The notes below the pieces were generated by a model, which saw nothing but the letters and a program-made list of their open reading frames with translations, was not told where the DNA came from and made no database searches. The translations under genes and the position numbers were made by a program. 8,615 bases of DNA from Candidatus Omnitrophota bacterium. GTDB taxonomy: Bacteria > Omnitrophota > Koll11 > VGKN01. Shown here in pieces: positions 4,910 to 8,615 of this stretch. How positions within the stretch are numbered: the stretch's first letter is position 1; each line of letters starts with the position of its first letter. The stretch spans positions 1 through 8,615 of the forward strand of contig VGKN01000047.1 in assembly GCA_016867055.1 (NCBI GenBank), read 5' to 3'.

Positions 4910-6982
4910 TCAAAAAATACAAGTTTTTGTTGGGCATCCTCCGCTATATTCTGAATCTGCCTTGACAAATCTTTTTGGAACATCGAGATATAAAACCTGT
5001 TCCTTTTTTGAGCCATACCTGTATATGGTTATACCTTTACACTTTAGTTTATACGCAAGCAAAATTGCCTTTTTCACATCACAAACCTTGGAATCCTTTG
5101 GCAAATTTATAGTTTTAGAAACTGCGTTATCTACATGCCTCTGGAAAGCAGCCTGTATTCTTATATGCCAGGAAGGTGCAATATCTAAGGCGGTAACAAA
5201 TAGTCTTTTTAAATAAGCGGGTAGTTTTAATTTCTGAATTGAGCCTAACTTTGCTACCTCAGAAATAATCCCTTTGGAGTATAGATTATATCTTTTCAGC
5301 ATATCCTCAAAAACAGAGTTTATCTCAATCAACTTGGTGCCTTCAAACATCTCTCTCATGTACGCCACTGCAAAGAGTGGCTCTATTCCAGAAGAACAGT
5401 TTGCTATTATACTTATGGTGCCGGTGGGTGCAATTGTGGTTATTGTGGCATTGCGTAGACAGGTATAGCGCTTTTTCCATATACTGTTTTTGAAATTTGC
5501 AAATGAGCCCCTTTCTCTGGCAAGCCAGATGGAGGTTTCTCTTGACTTTCTCTGGATAAAATTCATAAGCATACTGGAAAATCTAAGGGCTTCTTTTGAG
5601 TTATACTGTATACCTAATTTTATAAGCATCTCGGCAAAACCCATCACGCCAAGACCTATCTTTCTGTTTGCCTTTGTAATCTGCTCTATCTGTGCCAAGG
5701 GGTATCTATTTGCGTCTATAACATTATCCAGAAAATGAACCCCTTCCTTTACCAAAAATTCTAATTTTTCCCAGTTTAATTTTTTATTCTCAACAACCCT
5801 TGAAAGATTTATTGAGCCCAAATTACAACTCTCATAATAAAGCGCTGGCACCTCTCCGCAGGGGTTTGTGGCGTGCATCCTGCCTAAAATTGGGGTTACA
5901 TTATGCCTGTTTATTTCATCAATAAATATTACACCCGGATCTCCGGTCCTGTGGCTATATTTGGCTATCAAGTCAAAGATATATCTTGCCTTTGGTCTTG
6001 CTACCTTCTTTTTTGTTCTCGGATTTACGAGAAAATAAGAAGTATTTTTCAAAACCGCATCCATAAATTCATCCGTCACAGCTACTGAGAGATTAAAATT
6101 TGAAAGGAAATCCTCATTTTCTTTAGCCTTTATAAATTCCACTATATCAGGATGGCTAACATCTAAAATTCCCATATTTGCACCACGGCGCTTTCCACCC
6201 TGTTTTATAACATCTGTGGTCTTGTCAAAAAGGCTTATAAATGAAATTGGACCTGATGCCACACCATGGGTTGAACCTACTATATCCCCTTTAGGTCTAA
6301 GATTAGAGAAATTATAACCTGTGCCACCGCCCGATTGCTGAATTAGAGCAGTTGCCTTTAAGGTGTCAAATATCTCAGGGAGCGAGTCTCCTACAGGCAG
6401 AATAAAACACGCGGATAGTTGCCCCAGAGGTGTTCCTGCATTCATAAGCGTAGGTGAGTTCGGCAAAAATTCTAAATTAGCCATCATATTGTAAAATATC
6501 TCTTCCTGCCTTTTTACCCTGCCCTTATCGGAATAATTTAAATCTACCTCTGATATTGCCCTTGCTATCCTTCTAAAAAGAACTGAGGGAGTCTCAATAA
6601 TCTCGCCTTTATCATCTCTTAAAAGATATCTCTCCTTAAGCACTTTTAGAGAATTAGGCTCAAGTTTAAGTTCATCTTTAATTCCTATAAATCCTTTAAT
6701 CTTTCGGAGTTCTTGTCTTCGTCTTCTATATGTAGCATATGCTATGCAAAGCTTTGGATATTCCTTTAATACCTCTAAGACCATATCCTGAACATTCTCT
6801 ATCCAGACAGTATCCACTTTGAATCTTTTCTCAAGTAGAAAAATAACTTTATCTGATAATCTTTTTGATAAAACCCGGTCTTGCTTTCCTATAGCAATTG
6901 TTGCCCTATAAATAGCATTGGTAATCTTATCCTGATTAAACTTGACTGTACTCCCATCGCGTTTTTTAAAATTTTTTATCAT
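4910..6982 (-). CDS. nrdJ: Adenosylcobalamin-dependent (class II) ribonucleotide reductase
   Basis: This 690-residue enzyme reduces ribonucleotides to deoxyribonucleotides in the cytoplasm using a thiyl radical generated from coenzyme B12, without oxygen or a second subunit. An ATP-cone allosteric domain occupies about 1-92 (KRDGSTVKF near the start, YATYRRRRQELR at its end). The catalytic barrel follows: FLPNSPTLMNAGTPLGQLSACF with redox Cys192, QQSGGGTGYNFS (215-226), the active-site NPCGE at 373-377 with thiyl Cys375 and Glu377, and the second redox Cys386 in ESCNLGS. TIAPTGTIS (516-524) and SSGIEP (530-535) are further signatures. The 11-residue spacing of Cys375 and Cys386 matches class II enzymes. 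A C-terminal cysteine pair (683 and 687, CPTKTC) likely shuttles electrons from thioredoxin-like reductants. The ATG at 6980-6982 overlaps the preceding radical SAM stop (ATGA), indicating coupled translation. The protein appears intact; no local repressor site such as an NrdR box was seen. Confidence 0.95.
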   Translation of the reverse strand: MIKNFKKRDGSTVKFNQDKITNAIYRATIAIGKQDRVLSKRLSDKVIFLLEKRFKVDTVWIENVQDMVLEVLKEYPKLCIAYATYRRRRQELRKIKGFIGIKDELKLEPNSLKVLKERYLLRDDKGEIIETPSVLFRRIARAISEVDLNYSDKGRVKRQEEIFYNMMANLEFLPNSPTLMNAGTPLGQLSACFILPVGDSLPEIFDTLKATALIQQSGGGTGYNFSNLRPKGDIVGSTHGVASGPISFISLFDKTTDVIKQGGKRRGANMGILDVSHPDIVEFIKAKENEDFLSNFNLSVAVTDEFMDAVLKNTSYFLVNPRTKKKVARPKARYIFDLIAKYSHRTGDPGVIFIDEINRHNVTPILGRMHATNPCGEVPALYYESCNLGSINLSRVVENKKLNWEKLEFLVKEGVHFLDNVIDANRYPLAQIEQITKANRKIGLGVMGFAEMLIKLGIQYNSKEALRFSSMLMNFIQRKSRETSIWLARERGSFANFKNSIWKKRYTCLRNATITTIAPTGTISIIANCSSGIEPLFAVAYMREMFEGTKLIEINSVFEDMLKRYNLYSKGIISEVAKLGSIQKLKLPAYLKRLFVTALDIAPSWHIRIQAAFQRHVDNAVSKTINLPKDSKVCDVKKAILLAYKLKCKGITIYRYGSKKEQVLYLDVPKRFVKADSEYSGGCPTKTCIF

Positions 6983-7998
6983 AATTTTGCCCCATCAATA
7001 ATAGAACTGCAGAACTTGCATTTAGAATCTGTTATATTATTTTCTAAGATTTGAAAGCCAAATCTACCTATAAGGAGTCTCCTGCAATTATAGCAAAAGG
7101 TGTTCTCACCTTCATCGCCTGGAATATTTCCAGTATAAACATACCTTAATCCTGCCTTAAAACCTATCTCTCTTGCCTTTTTAAGTATTTTTATAGGTGT
7201 TGGGATTTTATCTGTCATATTGTAATCAGGATGAAACCTGCTTATATGCCATGGTATCTCTTTTCCAGCGCTTGCTAAGAATTCTGCTATATCATTTAAT
7301 TCTTCCTCTGTGTCATTTTCTCCCGGTACAACTAAGGTAGTTACCTCAACCCAGATATTTAGTTTTCTCATATATCTTATAGACTCAAGCACATGTTTAA
7401 GTCTTGCACCACAAATCTTTTTATAAAAATCTTCCCTGAATGATTTTAAATCTACATTTGCGCCGTCAAGAATTCCTTCTAGCATATCAAGGCATTCAAG
7501 ACTCATATAGCCATTTGTGACAAATATATTGTAAAGACCTTTTTGCTTGGCGAGTTTTCCTATATCGTATGCGTATTCAAAGAATATGGTGGGCTCGGTG
7601 TAGGTATAGGAGATACTTTCGCATTTATAAGATAACGCCTGAGAGATTGCCTCTTCAGGTAGCAATCTCTCACCCATAATTTTGGCCTCTCCTTGTTTTG
7701 TAATCTGGGATATCTGCCAGTTCTGGCAGAAACTGCATTTAAAATTGCAACCTGCTGTTGCCAAGGAATAAGATTGCGAGCCTGGTAAGAGATGGAATAT
7801 GGGCTTTTTCTCAATAGGGTCTATGTTTAGGGCAATAGGCCTTCCATATACAAGGCTGTATAAGGTGCCGTCTTTGTTTTGCCTTACCCCGCAGATTCCA
7901 AATTTCCCTTCTGGTATTTTGCAGCTATGGCTACAAAGCCTGCAGGATACTTCATTGTCTTTTCTTTTCTCATATAGAAGGGCTTCTTTTAGCTCTAT
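6979..7998 (-). CDS. Radical SAM enzyme, AmmeMemoRadiSam/PflA-like, probable ATA start
   Basis: Read from an ATA at 7996-7998, this is a 339-residue protein of normal family length. The radical SAM cluster motif is Cys84, Cys88 and Cys91 followed by QNWQIS. Four cysteines precede it (19, 22, 26, 36) and four follow at the C-terminus (302, 305, 327, 330). TYTEPT, NVDLKSF, VVPGEND and GNIPGDEGE are family signatures shared with the paralogue at 3440-4591. The first canonical start codon in frame is a TTG at 7762-7764, but it lies five residues before the cluster motif, so starting there would delete the whole conserved N-terminal domain. The frame is open upstream to a TAA at 8011-8013, and the only plausible initiator behind the perfect AAGGAGGT is ATA, giving MELKEALLYEKRKD, an ordinary N-terminus for this family. 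A one-base sequencing error (ATG to ATA) is the alternative. The gene is first in the probable operon and overlaps nrdJ by 4 nt. Its substrate is unknown, and a dedicated role with NrdJ is not established. Confidence 0.88.
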   Translation of the reverse strand: MELKEALLYEKRKDNEVSCRLCSHSCKIPEGKFGICGVRQNKDGTLYSLVYGRPIALNIDPIEKKPIFHLLPGSQSYSLATAGCNFKCSFCQNWQISQITKQGEAKIMGERLLPEEAISQALSYKCESISYTYTEPTIFFEYAYDIGKLAKQKGLYNIFVTNGYMSLECLDMLEGILDGANVDLKSFREDFYKKICGARLKHVLESIRYMRKLNIWVEVTTLVVPGENDTEEELNDIAEFLASAGKEIPWHISRFHPDYNMTDKIPTPIKILKKAREIGFKAGLRYVYTGNIPGDEGENTFCYNCRRLLIGRFGFQILENNITDSKCKFCSSIIDGAKL

Positions 7999-8002
7999 TT
8001 CT

Positions 8003-8010
8003 ACCTCCTT
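8003..8010 (-). promoter_or_regulatory. Perfect Shine-Dalgarno that points to the ATA start
   Basis: AAGGAGGT on the minus strand. Its GGAGG core ends 5 nt before the ATA at 7996-7998. No ATG, GTG or TTG occurs in the right frame within range, so this site is the main evidence for initiation at ATA. Confidence 0.8.
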
Positions 8011-8045
8011 TTAATCTAATAATTATTAAATATTCTCTTTGGAAA

Positions 8046-8074
8046 TTTTTAGGAAAGTGAAGTTATATTAACAA
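8046..8074 (-). promoter_or_regulatory. Weak candidate promoter of the radical SAM-nrdJ operon
   Basis: A TTGTTA hexamer (8069-8074) and a TAAAAA hexamer (8046-8051) are 17 nt apart on the minus strand, each matching the consensus at 4 of 6 positions. They lie between the upstream terminator and the operon, where a promoter is expected. The DNA is too AT-rich for this to be decisive. Confidence 0.25.
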
Positions 8075-8076
8075 AT

Positions 8077-8112
8077 AAAAAAACCCTTGTCTATGAAAAA
8101 CAAAGGGTTTTT
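8077..8112 (-). terminator. Rho-independent terminator of the DUF7305-like gene
   Basis: AAAAACCCTT (8079-8088) pairs with AAGGGTTTTT (8103-8112) around a 14-nt loop. On the minus strand the stem runs into seven T residues (positions 8083-8077). It begins 28 nt after the stop codon at 8141. The A-run on the other arm makes it potentially bidirectional. It separates the surface-protein gene from the radical SAM-nrdJ operon. Confidence 0.82.
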
Positions 8113-8140
8113 ATCTGACTGATGGGGTCTTCAATTATTA

Positions 8141-8615
8141 TTAATTCGGCTCTCTCCAAGAAAGCACATCCACGGTAGTTCCAGAGATATAATCTCCGCT
8201 TGTGGAAAGTGCCTCATCATAGTGAATTGTGGCTGAACCATCCACTTTAATTTCATCACCTATTACTGCACCCCAAACAGTGCTTTGTTTAAGCTTTACC
8301 TCAGAATTAGGTGCATATACCACGCCATGAATGTGACTTTCATTTTCTATTTTGACATCATGGTCACCTATTACCTTTATAGTAACTTTGGTTGGGTCTG
8401 TATTTTGTCCATATATGTATAAACGTTTAACATCAATATCTCCATCTACATATAGGGTAATCTTACCTGTTGCATAAATCTGAGGGGGTGGTATATTGCC
8501 CAAAGAGTTACGTGTTGTTAGTTTGGTAAGAAAGTAGTTACCCGCATCAAGATTAAGTGTCTGCCCACCCTGCATTTCTAAATTTCCCAAATTAACTGCA
8601 TCCGGAGGCACCTGT
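8141..8615 (-). CDS. DUF7305-like pilus/surface-associated protein, C-terminal part (runs off right edge)
   Basis: The visible 157 residues are the C-terminal portion of a longer protein; the frame is open to the window edge and the GTG at 8609-8611 is most likely an internal valine codon. The sequence alternates short beta strands with Gly/Asn/Asp turns. The order is GKITLYVDGDIDV, then HIHGVVYAPNSEVKL, then VWGAVIGDEIKVDGSATIHYDEAL. This is the pattern of DUF7305 domains found in PilX-like and other type IV pilus-adjacent proteins, probably a right-handed beta-helix. The tail ending SWREPN also fits. Such proteins are usually exported and anchored by an N-terminal pilin-like helix, which would lie outside the window. 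A terminator follows directly. The family call comes from pattern recognition, and the exact function is unknown. Confidence 0.72.
   Translation of the reverse strand, partial: QVPPDAVNLGNLEMQGGQTLNLDAGNYFLTKLTTRNSLGNIPPPQIYATGKITLYVDGDIDVKRLYIYGQNTDPTKVTIKVIGDHDVKIENESHIHGVVYAPNSEVKLKQSTVWGAVIGDEIKVDGSATIHYDEALSTSGDYISGTTVDVLSWREPN

Noticed and set aside
4851..4910. Intrinsic terminator of nrdJ
   Set aside because: The T-tract follows the stem only on the plus strand, whereas nrdJ is transcribed on the minus strand and the next operon gene follows.
4518..5216. 232-residue plus-strand ORF
   Set aside because: It runs antisense to the ferredoxin gene and the nrdJ end, has a low-complexity composition, and is a shadow of the real genes.
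6979..7764. Start of the first radical SAM gene at the TTG at 7764
   Set aside because: It would remove 78 conserved residues, including four cysteines and the family N-terminus. The frame is open and homologous up to a perfect Shine-Dalgarno at 8003-8010.
6979..7998. NrdG, activase of an anaerobic class III reductase
   Set aside because: The protein is too long for NrdG, carries the AmmeMemoRadiSam signatures and cysteine-rich tail, and the neighbouring reductase is class II with no glycyl-radical motif.

Overview
The window is AT-rich bacterial DNA, and every gene I can support lies on the minus strand, so transcription runs from right to left. It suggests an uncultured anaerobic bacterium. 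The reasons are an adenosylcobalamin-dependent (oxygen-independent) ribonucleotide reductase, two PflA-like radical SAM enzymes, a low-potential ferredoxin, a membrane-fused spermidine-synthase-like protein and a DUF7305-type pilus-associated protein. This gene mix is common in genomes of candidate phyla such as Omnitrophota, but that placement is a guess from gene content.

Layout from right to left. The C-terminal part of a DUF7305-like surface protein (8141-8615) runs off the right edge and ends at a good rho-independent terminator (8077-8112). Next comes a probable five-gene operon. Its members are a radical SAM enzyme of the AmmeMemoRadiSam/COG1180 type (6979-7998), nrdJ overlapping it by ATGA (4910-6982), a one-cluster ferredoxin (4630-4821), a second radical SAM paralogue with a twin-arginine-like N-terminus (3440-4591), and a 752-residue membrane protein with a central spermidine-synthase-like domain (1168-3426). 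A MntA/HepT toxin-antitoxin pair (475-1099) follows, with its own extended -10 promoter. The start of an unrecognised secreted protein (1-229) runs off the left edge.

Working hypothesis for the operon: the ferredoxin, encoded between the two radical SAM enzymes, may supply electrons for S-adenosylmethionine cleavage. The tight coupling of one radical SAM gene to nrdJ is notable because class II reductases need no glycyl-radical activase. No AMMECR1 or Memo gene is in the window, so the usual partners of these radical SAM enzymes are missing locally.

The points most worth checking are these. The first radical SAM gene has no ATG, GTG or TTG start that preserves its conserved N-terminus; an ATA codon sits where the start should be, behind a perfect Shine-Dalgarno. 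The second radical SAM enzyme has a possible Tat signal and a competing internal TTG start. The spermidine-synthase-like domain lacks the aminopropyltransferase catalytic aspartates. A 9-bp-unit repeat forms a long imperfect palindrome between nrdJ and the ferredoxin gene.
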